Notes under the pieces: generated by a model | What the model was told of the DNA's origin: nothing | The model's database searches: none | Seen by the model: only the letters and a program-made list of their open reading frames with translations | DNA from: Pseudomonadota bacterium | Lineage (GTDB): Bacteria > Pseudomonadota > Alphaproteobacteria > Kiloniellales > J153 | Length of the DNA stretch: 5,590 bases | Direction of reading: 5' to 3' | NCBI GenBank assembly: GCA_022572105.1 | Contig: JACZWN010000208.1 | Span: 1 to 5,590 of the forward strand | Position numbers and translations under genes: made by a program | Shown here: piece after piece, positions 5,357 through 5,590 of the stretch | How positions within the stretch are numbered: the first letter of the stretch is position 1 | Layout: every line of letters starts with the position of its first letter

Positions 5357-5590
5357 AGGGGGCGCATCTCCAAGATGGGGGATCGATATCGACGATCGTT
5401 GGGTTGCGACGGTCGGGCCTCCGCGCCGGGAGATGCGCGGCGTGGCGCCGCCGGCGAAGTCCCTGCGCGCCGCGTCCATCAAGTGGCCGAGCAGCGCCAG
5501 CGAGAGCGCGCCGGTCTCGCCCAGGCCGGCGTCCCGCTGGAAGCGCCGGATGGCCGCCTCGAGCGCGCGCTGATCGAGGGGCGCGGCGGG
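5306..5590 (-). CDS. C-terminal part of a protein with a peptidoglycan-binding-like domain
   Basis: Ninety-four residues and a TAA stop (5308-5306) are visible; the start lies beyond the right edge. The first 42 or so residues, including LDQRALEAAIRRFQRDAGL and then GETGALSLALLGHL, match the PG_binding_1 pattern (an xxAIRRFQxxxGL helix, then a TG turn and a second helix ending in LL). This domain is usually attached to cell-wall hydrolases, L,D-transpeptidases or secreted proteases. The remaining 50 residues are a Gly/Pro/Ala/Arg-rich tail without visible structure. The gene converges on the methyltransferase and overlaps the small ORF by 51 bases. The catalytic domain, if any, is outside the window. 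If a frameshift lies in the tail, the true end may be nearer 5450. Confidence 0.6.
   Translation of the reverse strand, partial: PAAPLDQRALEAAIRRFQRDAGLGETGALSLALLGHLMDAARRDFAGGATPRISRRGGPTVATQRSSISIPHLGDAPPSAAPARPGPQALDPRQ

Noticed and set aside
5362..5438. Inverted pair GCGCATCTCC / GGAGATGCGC separated by 57 bases
   Set aside because: A perfect 10-bp pair is expected by chance several times in a window this size, and the arms lie partly inside a probable coding tail.

Overview
The window is GC-rich (hand counts: about 71% in the first complete gene, 67% and 61% in the two parts of the cyclase gene). Gene content, strong GC bias at third codon positions, and the cyclase/TolB-like/TPR architecture point to an alphaproteobacterium, plausibly Rhodospirillales-like. 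That assignment is inference from gene style, not a database match.

Layout. (1) Bases 1-104, minus strand: the N-terminus of a probable short-chain dehydrogenase, running off the left edge. (2) Bases 105-352: a divergent promoter region. (3) Bases 353-1384, plus strand: a complete proline racemase-superfamily enzyme with both catalytic cysteines, most like the 4-hydroxyproline 2-epimerase branch. (4) Bases 1529-3424, minus strand: a membrane-anchored class III adenylate cyclase with a TolB-like domain and TPRs after the membrane segment. (5) Bases 3425-3825: a 401-bp gap with promoter signals and degenerate inverted repeats built on AATGTCCGCTT. (6) Bases 3826-4293, plus strand: a small exported TPR protein, followed directly by a 22-bp perfect palindrome and then three tandem 14-bp repeats. 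(7) Bases 4548-5225, plus strand: an integral-membrane methyltransferase of the ICMT/NnrU/MddA-like type, with a 40-residue hydrophobic small ORF right behind it. (8) Bases 5306-5590, minus strand: the C-terminus of a protein with a peptidoglycan-binding-like domain, entering from the right edge and overlapping the small ORF tail to tail.

The genes do not form one pathway. The epimerase suggests hydroxyproline catabolism and the cyclase suggests cAMP signalling coupled to an extracytoplasmic sensor. The TPR protein, methyltransferase, small membrane ORF and PG-binding protein are envelope-associated. No CRISPR array, transposase, rRNA or tRNA gene was seen. The parts I find least explained are the repeat family on both sides of the cyclase gene, the 14-bp tandem repeats behind the palindrome, the composition shift inside the cyclase gene, and the 40-aa ORF.
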